DNA of 64,000 nucleotides from Syngnathus acus (lineage: Eukaryota; Chordata; Actinopteri; Syngnathiformes; Syngnathidae), in assembly GCF_901709675.1 (NCBI RefSeq), contig NC_051097.1:6116039-6180038 (forward strand), given 5' to 3'. A program made the translations under genes and the position numbers. Below, in pieces: positions 25,701-33,990 of this stretch. Below the pieces are notes generated by a model, which ran no database searches, had not been told where the DNA came from, and saw nothing but the letters and a program-made list of their open reading frames with translations. Each line of letters starts with the position of its first letter. The stretch's first letter is position 1.

Positions 25701-28341
25701 CATTCAAGGGTTCCGCACAACAGAAGATCCAATGGAGAATGAGTTTTTCTCAGTGCTGTCTTCTTTAGAAGTAGGTTGAATTCAGAAAAAAAAAAAGTTG
25801 TTTTTGTTCGTGATGTACAACGTGGGTTTGTTAACACGTTTGAACGTACAGGAGGAGGTGATCAAGCTAGAGCTGGACAAGCCGCACTCCGGGGGTCTCG
25901 GTTTCTCCGTGATCGGAGGTGAGCGAGGCATCTTCGTCAAGTCCATCACAGCGGGCGGAGTCGCGGAGGCCTCGGGCAAGTTGCAAGTGGGCGACAGGCT
26001 TCTGAAAGTAAGTTTTTTTTTATTTTATTTAACATTCCTTATGAAAATGAGCTTTTGTCTGAGGCTATTTTGTGTTGGCAGGTAAATGAGGAGCCAATGA
26101 CTGGCATCTCGCACACCAAAGCTGTCACCACCATTCGCAAAGCTAAAGGCCTGGTCCGCCTGTTGGTGTCCAGGCCGCCTGACCAGAACCCCAGCACCTA
26201 CCTGGCCTATCTGCCCATCAATGGAAACGCAGGTACCAGTGTGCCTCGAGTTTGTCTTCGATAACACAAAAGCAAAACTCATGATTTGTAATAGTCAATG
26301 TTTTCTTCTCAGATCTAAGTGAGGACAGCGGGGTGAAGACCAAGTTGGGTAGTCCCCATAATTTACTCAAATCCGATTGTCCGCCATTACCGCCGACCGA
26401 CTATGACGAAGGCCCGCCCCATCCCACAAAGGAGCACAGTGCCGAACTCTCTGAAGACACGGACTACGACGGCTCCTCTTTGCCCGAAGACTCGCCTGAG
26501 GTTCTCATCAAAGCTCTCAACCTAACTATTAAACATTTACAATTCACCTTTTAATTGCTTTTCCTTTTACTCCTTAGGGTTCCCGTAAAGTTGAATGGCT
26601 GGAGGAGAGCGTGGACACCCCCAGCAATGAAAAGTAAGAGTTAGCTATCGTAGAGTGGATTTTCGATGTTGTTTATTTTTTTAACACCCCATCTGTTGTT
26701 TGAATGGGCAGTTATCTGCAAATGAGCGCTGGCCAGCTCGAAGATGATGACGTCATCACGTGGGGAAGCGATGAGCTGCCCATTGAAAGCCTCAATTCCA
26801 AATTCAGTAATGGTGAATATTTGATTATTTATATGTAATAAGCACCAATTACTATATATTAGAATCTTTTAAGTGCTGCGATAAATAAAATAAAAAAATA
26901 GTTTATATTTTTGATTTTTCTGAGAATTCTAATGTTTTTTCTTAATTTTCTAATATAGTGTGTTTTGTTGTGCTTTGACGCAGATGGGCCGATCATCACA
27001 GAGGAAGAGATGACTTCCTTGCCACTGGTTGAGGTGGTCCCCGACGGCCAGTACACGGGTCTCAAGCTCAACGGCGTCGTGCGCATGATGAAGGGCCTTC
27101 TGGACCAGAAAGTCCCCCAGCAGGAATTTGAGGTGAGACCCTCTCGATAATTTCACTGATCTGTGGATCCTCTCATCATGCTGGCGACACTTTCTTGTAG
27201 AATCTTCAAAATCTTCAACCTCTGGACGACTGTTTGGTTGGCCAGACGAAGGAAAACAAGAGGAAGAACCGCTACAAGAATATTGTCCCTTGTGAGTTCA
27301 CACATTTGAGTAGGGGAGGGGGACACAGAGGGATCCGTTTTAAGTGTTAAGGCAGTTATGATGCCTTTTATGTTTTTCTCCATTCAATTTTTCCATATCT
27401 GTTTTCCTGCAGTCGATACCACACGAGTGGTGCTCGGCACAAATGGCGGCTATATCAACGCCAACCACATTAAGATGGCCGTGAAGGACGAAGAATTTGC
27501 ATACATCGCCTGCCAGGGACCCTTGCCCACCACTATGGGCGACTTCTGGCAGATGGTGTGGGAGCAGAAGTCCAACGTGGTAGCCATGATGACGCAGGAG
27601 ATCGAGGGCGGCAAGGTGAAGTGCCAACGGTACTGGCCCGACTCACCGGGCACCACGGAGATGGTGGATCAGCGCCTGCAGGTCAAGTTGGTCAAAGACC
27701 AATACCTGGACCACTTTGTCATCCGGCTCGTGGAGGTCAAAGATGTAACGGTAAGGCCGTGAAAAATCTGTAAAGAAGCGAGGATTATCTGACGAACGTT
27801 GTCGTCCAGACGGATGAAACGCAGCTGGTGACGCACCTGAACTACACGGGCTGGCCCGACCACGGGACGCCGTCGCAGCCCGAGCAGCTGCTCACCTTCA
27901 TCTCCTACATGAGGCATGTGCACCGCTCGGGCCCCATCATCACGCACTGCAGCGCAGGCATCGGACGCTCCGGAACGCTTATTTGTATCGACGTGGTCCT
28001 CGGTCTCATCAGCAAGGACGCCGACGTGAGTGGGACCGAATTTTTGCATACATTTTGAAATGACATTTAATACATTGCAGTGTCAAAACTTTTAACATAA
28101 GAATGATGTTGTTTTTCCTTTTCAGTTTGATATTTCCGATGTGGTACGAAACATGAGACTCCAGCGAAAGGGAATGGTCCAGACAGAGGTGCTCTTGACT
28201 AATGAGTAACTTTGAAAGCATGACTTTTTACACGTCTTACGTATGTTTTTATGTGCCTTCCAGGACCAGTATATCTTCTGCTACAGGGTGATCCACTATG
28301 TCCTAGAATGCCTTCAAGATGAGAAGAACATTTCAGGATAG
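4664..28341 (+). CDS. ptpn13: Protein tyrosine phosphatase non-receptor type 13 (PTP-BL/PTPL1)
   Basis: Large scaffold phosphatase that acts beneath the plasma membrane and removes phosphate from tyrosine. Coding exons: 4664-4778, 7564-7730, 8938-9003, 9085-9270, 10774-10861, 12051-12683, 15938-16030, 16108-16202, 17162-17378, 17706-17780, 17857-18025, 18095-18230, 18305-18443, 18537-18692, 18915-19097, 19228-19390, 19473-19857, 20065-20144, 20215-20269, 20355-20444, 20533-20640, 20729-20860, 21133-21515, 21838-21954, 22682-22775, 22855-22941, 23043-23217, 23331-23545, 23629-23727, 23908-24374, 24471-24603, 24702-24857, 24937-25108, 25190-25400, 25481-25563, 25709-25770, 25852-26007, 26082-26232, 26313-26500, 26578-26633, 26712-26812, 26984-27132, 27201-27291, 27413-27750, 27810-28025, 28126-28188, 28264-28341. 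They sum to 7572 nt, 2523 residues; human is about 2485. The start ([14 protein letters not shown]) is almost identical to mammals. Domain order is KIND, FERM, PDZ repeats, PTP, with one PDZ more than mammals. The donor after 26500 (gttctc) is weak and that junction is the least certain. Confidence 0.96.
5995..6170 (-). repeat. Degraded teleost SINE/LINE 3'-tail repeat
   Basis: It begins with ccatccattt and continues through the gggcgggctacaccctgga block, followed about 60 bp later by aacatgtttttggaatgtgagaggaaa. These blocks are the reverse complement order of a common teleost non-LTR repeat; a cognate copy in the other orientation is at 43728-43925 and another fragment at 33893-33990. Family name not assigned. 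Confidence 0.6.
6251..6317. repeat. Short foldback dispersed repeat
   Basis: The ends ttcattcact and ggcagtgaataag are imperfect inverted repeats, and the interior contains tgacg/cgtca complementary blocks. Short hairpins of this type are dispersed in many teleost genomes. No coding capacity. Confidence 0.45.
9388..10245. mobile_element. Non-autonomous TIR DNA transposon in ptpn13 intron
   Basis: The termini are perfect or near-perfect inverted repeats: CCGTATTTTCCGCCCTAAAA at 9388 and TTTTAGGGCGGAAAATACGG ending at 10245, flanked by TA on both sides (9386-9387 and 10246-10247). A TA target duplication is typical of the Tc1/mariner/pogo superfamily. Subterminal gcgcc-ttata blocks repeat at both ends. 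The interior contains a direct duplication of about 163 bp (9642-9804 and 9893-10055, period 251). There is no transposase frame, so it must be mobilised in trans, if at all. Confidence 0.8.
9642..10055 (+). repeat. Internal direct duplication within the TIR element
   Basis: Two copies of about 163 bp (9642-9804; 9893-10055) are almost identical, offset by 251 bp and separated by an 88 bp unique spacer. Two short open frames therefore share the same C-terminal residues, which explains an apparent repeated peptide that is not a gene. Confidence 0.85.
10862..12050 (+). other. ptpn13 intron, no exon recognised
   Basis: A 1.2 kb intron starting with a 17-A run at 10880-10897. The segment 11460-11560 has several homeodomain-type TAATTA/ATTAG motifs (taattactgtaaaacgtaatt) and might be regulatory, but this is weak. 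No coding exon fits the required phase. Confidence 0.4.
12684..15937 (+). other. ptpn13 intron, no exon recognised
   Basis: A 3.25 kb intron with poly-C (13633-13648), poly-T and (GT)n (14526-14543) tracts. A candidate exon after the acceptor at 14449 is in the wrong phase and hits TGA at once, so it is not included. The next coding exon in correct phase is at 15938. Confidence 0.6.
16723..16767. repeat. (CA)n microsatellite in ptpn13 intron
   Basis: An uninterrupted CA dinucleotide tract of about 22 units. It creates artefactual Cys-Val open frames on the minus strand. Confidence 0.95.
17875..19390 (+). other. ptpn13: FERM domain exons of ptpn13
   Basis: Exons 17857-19390 encode the three-lobed FERM module (residues about 585-893) that places the phosphatase at the membrane cortex through phosphoinositides. 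Clear blocks are [18 protein letters not shown] (F1), [14 protein letters not shown] (F2), [13 protein letters not shown] and [11 protein letters not shown] (F3). Introns here are mostly 70-200 bp. Confidence 0.93.
20395..20860 (+). other. ptpn13: PDZ1 of ptpn13
   Basis: Residues about 1083-1177 from three exons. The carboxylate-binding loop reads YGLGFQVVGG across the 20444/20533 junction and the domain closes with [12 protein letters not shown]. Order and spacing after FERM match mammalian PTPN13. Confidence 0.9.
21890..23075 (+). other. ptpn13: PDZ2 of ptpn13, with alternative donor
   Basis: Residues about 1325-1420. The ligand loop is SLGISVTGGAN when the donor at 21955 is used. [15 protein letters not shown] and [14 protein letters not shown] follow. 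In mammals PDZ2 binds C-termini such as those of Fas and APC. A second donor at 21970 would add five residues (VLFGK), as described for the mammalian PDZ2 splice form. Confidence 0.92.
23335..23700 (+). other. ptpn13: PDZ3 of ptpn13
   Basis: Two exons encode [19 protein letters not shown], then [18 protein letters not shown] and [18 protein letters not shown]. The long loop after the GLGFSFSRE motif is characteristic of this PDZ in the mammalian protein. Confidence 0.92.
24702..25025 (+). other. ptpn13: PDZ4 of ptpn13
   Basis: [20 protein letters not shown] gives the carboxylate loop, followed by [19 protein letters not shown] and, in the next exon, [16 protein letters not shown]. These match mammalian PDZ4 closely. 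Confidence 0.92.
25040..25400 (+). other. ptpn13: PDZ5 of ptpn13
   Basis: The loop reads [14 protein letters not shown] when the 81-nt intron 25109-25189 is removed; [16 protein letters not shown] is diagnostic for mammalian PDZ5. The intron is stop-free in the reading frame, so retention would insert 27 residues in the ligand-binding loop. Confidence 0.88.
25852..26190 (+). other. ptpn13: Additional (sixth) PDZ domain of ptpn13
   Basis: Two in-phase exons encode a full [23 protein letters not shown] (strand A and GLGF loop), then [34 protein letters not shown] and a closing [10 protein letters not shown]. Flanking segments ([13 protein letters not shown] downstream, KATR upstream) match mammalian PTPN13, where this position holds only linker. 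The domain is therefore extra relative to mammals. Confidence 0.85.
26990..28320 (+). other. ptpn13: Tyrosine phosphatase catalytic domain of ptpn13
   Basis: Residues about 2215-2515. The signature loop [11 protein letters not shown] carries the nucleophilic Cys (about residue 2452) and the Arg. The general-acid loop is [10 protein letters not shown] (Asp about 2422), and the Q-loop region reads [22 protein letters not shown] is the phosphotyrosine-loop start. All catalytic residues are present, so an active enzyme is expected. Human has WPDHDTP, so the WPD loop differs by one residue. Confidence 0.95.
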
Positions 28342-29544
28342 TCACTGAACACTAGCAGAAAAGGCCAAATCATGAAATATTTTAAAAATACCGTAAATAT
28401 GAATTCCACTCAACCCTGAAAGAAATTTATATTTTTTATTGTATGTTTGCTCTTTTTTTTTTTTTTTTTAAGTTCTCTTCCTTTTGGCTGCTACCCCTCA
28501 CCCCCTCGTGCAAAGATGAGAACTGCTGATTGTATTTCTTATATCGACCTATAAGAGAACCCTCGTGTTTTTATTTTCCAGATAAAATGATTACATGTGG
28601 ACCAATGACATCATATTGTATGTGGAACAAAATTGTGACTATTTTAATTTTTTTTGTTTATTGATGCTGGAACTTGCCTTGACAGAATACTATGTCAGTA
28701 TTTGCTTTGCTCGCTGCCTGAAGCTACATGGTGAACTTAAATGTGTACATATTCATCTGCTGAAAATTAAAATAGATACATTTTCATTGTTCTGAGCCTT
28801 TTTGGAGTTTGAGTTCATTTATCTTTTTAAAGTTTATAAAAGAAGGCTAGTTTTCCATCCATTTTCTGTAACACTGTCATATTTTTAGCTTCCGGAATGG
28901 TGGAGTAGCATTGTATATGGACACCACGGGCCCTGACCTGACCCCAAAAAAAAGTAATACTAATAATAAGAGTAAAAAAAAACAAAAAAGATTTCTTTCC
29001 GGTGGGTCAATTTTCAGACATTTTCTTGAGGCACATTTGTATTTGCTAACAGTAAATGTGCTTGTGTGACTTGCAGCACAAGCAGAACGCCGTGCAACAT
29101 CTTTGATACCTGTGGTGACAACACTCATGAGGTATGTTCAAATTCATATCACTGTATTTTTTATGTTGGTTTTCTGCAATACGTGATGCTTAATGGGCAA
29201 GTGATTTTTGGTAAATGTGGCCCCTGCTCACCTAACTAGAAGGTAGCTGAACATAATTTCTCTGCTCCATAAAAATGTCAATTAATGGTTATATCATTTC
29301 ATCTTTCCACTCCAAAGGTGAAAATGCTGACAGAAATAAATGCTGAATTAATAAAATGACCATTTGTATAATAACCATGTTTTATCATTTACAATGATAA
29401 ATAAAAAAATTATTAAAAAGGCATCATAAAAAATAGATAATAGAACATACACAAACATTCTTCTACAAAGTCCCAAAAAGGTTCACCTGATCATTGACCA
29501 TAATAGAAGAGAGTCTTTAAGGCAAATTGTAAATCGTGTTCAAG
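28342..29544. other. 3' UTRs and tail-to-tail gap between ptpn13 and ggt5
   Basis: After the ptpn13 stop (28339-28341) the DNA is AT-rich and non-coding. A hexamer ATTAAA at 28766-28771 is the best candidate ptpn13 polyadenylation signal. The rest up to the ggt5 stop would be ggt5 3' UTR on the other strand; no canonical AATAAA for ggt5 was seen. Confidence 0.55.
28766..28771 (+). terminator. Candidate polyadenylation signal of ptpn13
   Basis: ATTAAA about 425 nt after the ptpn13 stop codon. The T/G-rich sequence that follows (tttcattgttctgagcc) is compatible with a downstream element. Chosen because no AATAAA occurs in the first 450 nt. Confidence 0.4.
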
Positions 29545-32500
29545 TCAGTATCCATCTGCCATCCCGTTCTTCCTTGCGTCCGATTCGGCCATAATGCATC
29601 CTTTCTCCTTCTCCACACCATTCACGATGTTAAAAAAATACTGCATTTGTCCAACTTGATGCCCGAGAGCTTTGAGGCCGTCGATTACAGACTGAAAGCA
29701 AAGCCAAAACGTATCACGACTTTCATAAGTCATCGTATCCGATCGTCGAGTGCTCACCTGGTCAAAAGCGGGTGGAAAATTGACATTATTCTTGGAATCC
29801 ACAAATACAATGGGAGCGTCGATCGCTTCTTTTAGACTCATTCCTAGCCACAGGTGATTTATTACAGACTAGGGGACACAGGAAAATATCAAACAAAATC
29901 AATAAAGGACACACACAAATATATTATATATATATATACTTATACAATTAATACCAAGGCCACTGCACCGGTGATCATGCTTCCCCCTGCTCCACCAATC
30001 ACAAGAAGCCCCCCAGATTTGGACTCTAGTATTGCTGGTGTCATTGAGGAGGGAGGCTGCTCACCTGAAGCAACAAATTTGAAATAGCTTAATTAAATGG
30101 ACTGTTCCCTCCAAAAGGACCCAATCACGCAAGTGTGTCCATTTGTGTCTTCACAGAGCTGAACCTTACCAGGCTTCAGTGTGTCTACTTTCCCGCAGAA
30201 GTCAGCCAGCTCATTATTAAGGATGATGCCCGTACGTGGGGAGTAAACGCCTCCTCCGAATCTAGAGCAAAACATGATGACAATCTTCATATTTCAGGAC
30301 ATTTCCAACAAGCGTCTCCTCACAGATGGTTGATGGTGCTGGTGGCAGAGACGGCCAGTCCGTCTTCATCCAGCACGGATACTTGCGACGTTCCCGTGTG
30401 ATCGGGCGGCGGCTTGACGTTGGAGTAATACGACGGCGGGTGAGTGCCGCTGGAAGAAATCATTGTCCTGATATGATCGATAAAGTCGGGATCTATCAGA
30501 TGCTCTGCACTCTGTAAGAAGATGACATTCCCAAACCTATTTTACACTTTGAGGTCTCGTGGAACTTCTCTGTTACATTTTGAATGGAACAATTTTTGTA
30601 CACAAATAACTATTGTGCTTAAATGTAAAATCCTAACCTTCTCGCTGTTGAAAAAAGGATCACGAATGCTCCTTCGCTGGCCATTGGCAAATTTGACGGC
30701 CTCTATATAATGGTGGTAAAACAGAATTTTTCCTTCCCCTTCCAGGGAATGTGGTGTCATGGAGAACCCTGTAAAAAAATACAAACACTATTTGGATATT
30801 CAGCTTCTTTGCTTAACTAACATGAAATGAGAGAGGAGAAACCTTGCATGATCTTGAGGATAAAGGCAAGCAGGGCGCCCCCAGCAGGCGGTGGAGGGAT
30901 GTGCATCAGCCTGTCCCCCAGAGGAACTGTCCACGCGTCCACCACCCTTGTCCGGTAAGACCTCAGATCCTCCATTTCTAATGTCCCACCTAAAAGAGTG
31001 ATTTATAGAAACACATAGACTATAGAAATATAAATAAAGAATAATATTGTGTTGCGTCCCACCTGCGGCTTTGACGTCGTGAATTAAATCCAAGGCCATC
31101 TCGCCAATGTAGAAAACATCCGCTCCTTTCTTGGCAATTGTCTCCATGCTCTCAGCAAGTTGAGGAAACTTGATTATGTCTCCTGTCTCAAGAACACTCT
31201 TGTTGTTGTTGCAAAAAACTTCACTGGAACACAGACATTATTCCAAATGTTAATTTGCTTTATGATTTAGAAAGAAACATGTTGAAGAATAAAGAAAAAA
31301 TATAAATAGAATTAAAGTCATTCATGATTTTGATTTATTTTTTATTTGGGTGTACTTCCACAGTGGGCCACTAGATGGCAGCACACTATTTTGTTTGACA
31401 ATTTAAAAGAAGAGAGGAAACTAAGTATTTCAGTACCAGAGGGATGATTGTTCCATTCTTCTTTTCACATTGGGTATGGCAAGAATCTTCCCCAGGTGAG
31501 GAGGCACCTGGAGGCCCTCTCTGGCCAATCTTACGGGCTCCTCGAAGAGCTTGGACCACGGCAGCTTGCCATAGCGCTTGTGAAGGGCCTCGTAGCCCCG
31601 CAGCTCACCGGGAACTCCAATCCACTGACTACCTTGGAGTGCACAATATCGGAAATGGTCATCTCCATGCATATTTACCAACACACATTGTGGAATTACC
31701 TGCCATATTTTTTGAGCCAGTGCAGTCATCTAACAGGTTGCTTTTAAAATTGCGTGGGACAGTCTCTCGGAAGTTGTAGACCGTCACCTTACCTGGAATG
31801 AAAATACATGCAACCGCATCACTGACAATCCGCTTTGTGAAATTCTTGTCAGCACCAACCTGTTTTATTTCTAACTGTTACGACAGAGCCTCCACCGAGT
31901 CCCATACTCTGAGGGTAGACCACGGCGGTGCACAGGAGGGCCGCGATGGCGCCGTCCACTGCCGAGCCGCCCTGCTGCAACATGTTCCTGGAAGACATTC
32001 AGGTATGCGTGGGGGCGTTCGTGTACACTCCAGTAAAAAGGACATAAACCATGCACAAGTTTCGATTGTTTGACAGCATGAAGTTAAAATGACTGGATAT
32101 GTGAAATATGTCAGATAATTATTCTTGTAATTAATTCTCATTTTTATTCAGTAATTGACATTAAGTGTAAATATTTTTTGTCATTGATTTACATTTCTGA
32201 CTATATAGCAATCGACCTAATTAATTCAGCAACTTCAATATGAATAAAATCCAACTCACAATCCAAATATTTTCCTATCGTGTCTCAATATATTGTGTCA
32301 GTGATCAATGTAAATTATGGAGAGATGCATCGCAATCTAGACGCACACATTCAACCAAACACAAATGTAATCACCTAAATTTAAAGTGAGGCAAAGCCAA
32401 AACAAATCTGACTGGTTGCCAGAGACAATTTCTGCTGGGTTAAACAAAGCTGAAAGGTGACTTTTTCATAACATGGTGGATAAAAAGAATTATTTTAAAA

Positions 32501-32998
32501 AGTCTACACCCCTTCCCTGTTCAAAGCCCAGTTTGGTTTAAATTGTCTACATTTCAAAAACCATTTGAACAGGGGTGTGTAGACTTTTTATATCCACCGC
32601 ATAACAGCAGCATCATTTAACTGCCTGTCTAATCTCAGTTTGCATGTTATGTAGCGACATGAAGTAAGCAGCATACCCATGTTGGCATTAACTATCTTAT
32701 CCAATCTCTTAACCTGCTTATCACCTTAGTCAGATTCTCAGAAACTGCTGACTCAGCAAAAAGCGTGCCGCAAACTATTGCGACGAAAGCCATAGAAGAC
32801 CACAAAAAAGAATCGAACCGATCGAGAGTTTACTTACTTGCCAACCTGAGAGCAAAGCAGCGAGTCTGCGGCCACGGCAGCGTGCCGGAATCCGCCCGAG
32901 CACGGCGGGAACATCAGAATGGCCACGCACACGCACACGAGTGCCGCCATGCATAGCAGCGTGCTCGCCACGCAGCAGCACCACTTGGACTTGCCCAT
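29545..32998 (-). CDS. ggt5: Gamma-glutamyltransferase 5-like ectoenzyme
   Basis: Type II membrane ectoenzyme that cleaves the gamma-glutamyl bond of glutathione conjugates such as leukotriene C4. Coding exons on the minus strand, 5' to 3': 32998-32838, 31987-31860, 31792-31700, 31632-31437, 31223-31063, 30989-30843, 30768-30638, 30511-30324, 30261-30170, 30064-29955, 29868-29758, 29691-29545; total 1665 nt, 554 residues (human GGT5 586). The start MGKSKWCCC is followed by one hydrophobic anchor. AAVAADSLLCSQVGK and GGSAVDGAIAALLC begin the ectodomain. QWIGVPGELRGYE and VYSPRTGIILNNEL match GGT5 better than GGT1. The autocleavage nucleophile is Thr of TGTSQVSVLDEDG (about residue 380), and IGGAGGSMITGAVAL is the oxyanion region. 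The 31860 donor (gttggt) is atypical. A GGT5 paralogue (a/b) cannot be told apart here. Confidence 0.92.
31368..31383 (+). promoter_or_regulatory. CTCF-like motif in ggt5 intron
   Basis: CCACTAGATGGCAGCA matches the core CTCF consensus (CCASYAGRKGGCRS-type) at essentially every position. It lies in the intron between ggt5 exons 4 and 5. Occupancy is inferred only. Confidence 0.4.
32475..32599. mobile_element. Foldback (hairpin) MITE upstream in ggt5 intron 1
   Basis: The left arm reads ggtggataaaaag, then aaaaagtctacacccc and ctgttcaaa; the right arm is tttgaacaggggtgtgtagactttttatatccacc, its near-perfect reverse complement. The 125 bp element is almost entirely hairpin. A truncated relative is at 51387-51421. 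Confidence 0.75.
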
Positions 32999-33040
32999 CT
33001 CAGTCAAAGGGCAACGCAAGGTCACTCACTTGACATCTGG

Positions 33041-33067
33041 CTGCTGCTGCTGCTGCTGCTGCTGCTG
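33041..33067 (-). repeat. (CAG)9 repeat in ggt5 5' UTR
   Basis: Nine CTG units on the plus strand read as (CAG)9 in the ggt5 mRNA, ending about 43 nt before the start codon at 32998. Trinucleotide tract; length likely to be polymorphic. Confidence 0.8.
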
Positions 33068-33892
33068 ATGTGCACTGAATGAAGTTCATGGGGTTGTCAC
33101 GGGAACATGCACCGCTTGCGCTGCCTGGCGCCACCGCTTAGGGACCGTCAAGAAATGATTCCCTTCAACTACTGCGATTCTTTGGCTTTCGACTCGGCAT
33201 GAGATTCGTCAGCGTTTTATTGTGTTTACCCTTTTTTCTTGATATGTCTGATTTGTACTTTTTGTACAGCACGTGGTTGTTTTTAAATTGCTGTATGAAT
33301 AAAGTTGAGTAAAATATGGTGTGTGTATACACACACACACACACACACACACACAAAACTATAATAACATAATTTTGAATAACGTGTGTGATTATTGGCT
33401 GGCAACCAATCCCTCTGGCCCCCAAAGGAGGTGCAATTTAATGACGCTCCCTAAGTGACCCCAGCCCCCCCTGCTGCTGTCTTGTTCCCCCCGGTCCAGA
33501 TGGGCTTGTGTAAACCTCTACAAGTTCACGCACTCTTTTTTTATGTCAGATCATGGACATCCATGTACGGGGTCCATGTGTGCTATGTCCATAAATGGTA
33601 ACGTAGATGTCATCAACAAACCCAATTGTGTTGTTGCAGTCTCTTGAGGAAAATTTCAGCCTGCTGACTTTTCTATCTGTGTATCAGGCCACCTCTGTGT
33701 GGTATTTTTTTATTAGACATTTATTAATACTCCAAAAAGTCAGCCAAATGTTTCTGTTCGTGTGTCAATGTGTGCACACGTGTCTGTGTGTGTTGTTATA
33801 ATACTGATGCAAAAAACACTGCAAGTGAAAAAAGTTGTAATAAAAAAACCTACTTCAATTTCCATACAGTAGTTGTTAATTTCATTCCATCC

Positions 33893-33990
33893 ATCCATCC
33901 ATCCATTTTCTGTACCGCTTTATCCCCACGGGGGTCGCGGGCGTGCTGGAGCCTATCCCAGCTGTCATCGGGCAGTAGGCGGGGGACATT
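33893..33990 (+). repeat. Teleost dispersed repeat with CCAT-rich end
   Basis: ccatccatccatccatttt is followed by ctgtaccgctttatcc, gggtcgcgggcgtgctgg and agcctatcccagctg. This string of blocks is very common in teleost genomes and belongs to the 3' part of a non-LTR retroelement family. Relatives are at 5995-6170 and 43728-44025. Confidence 0.7.
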
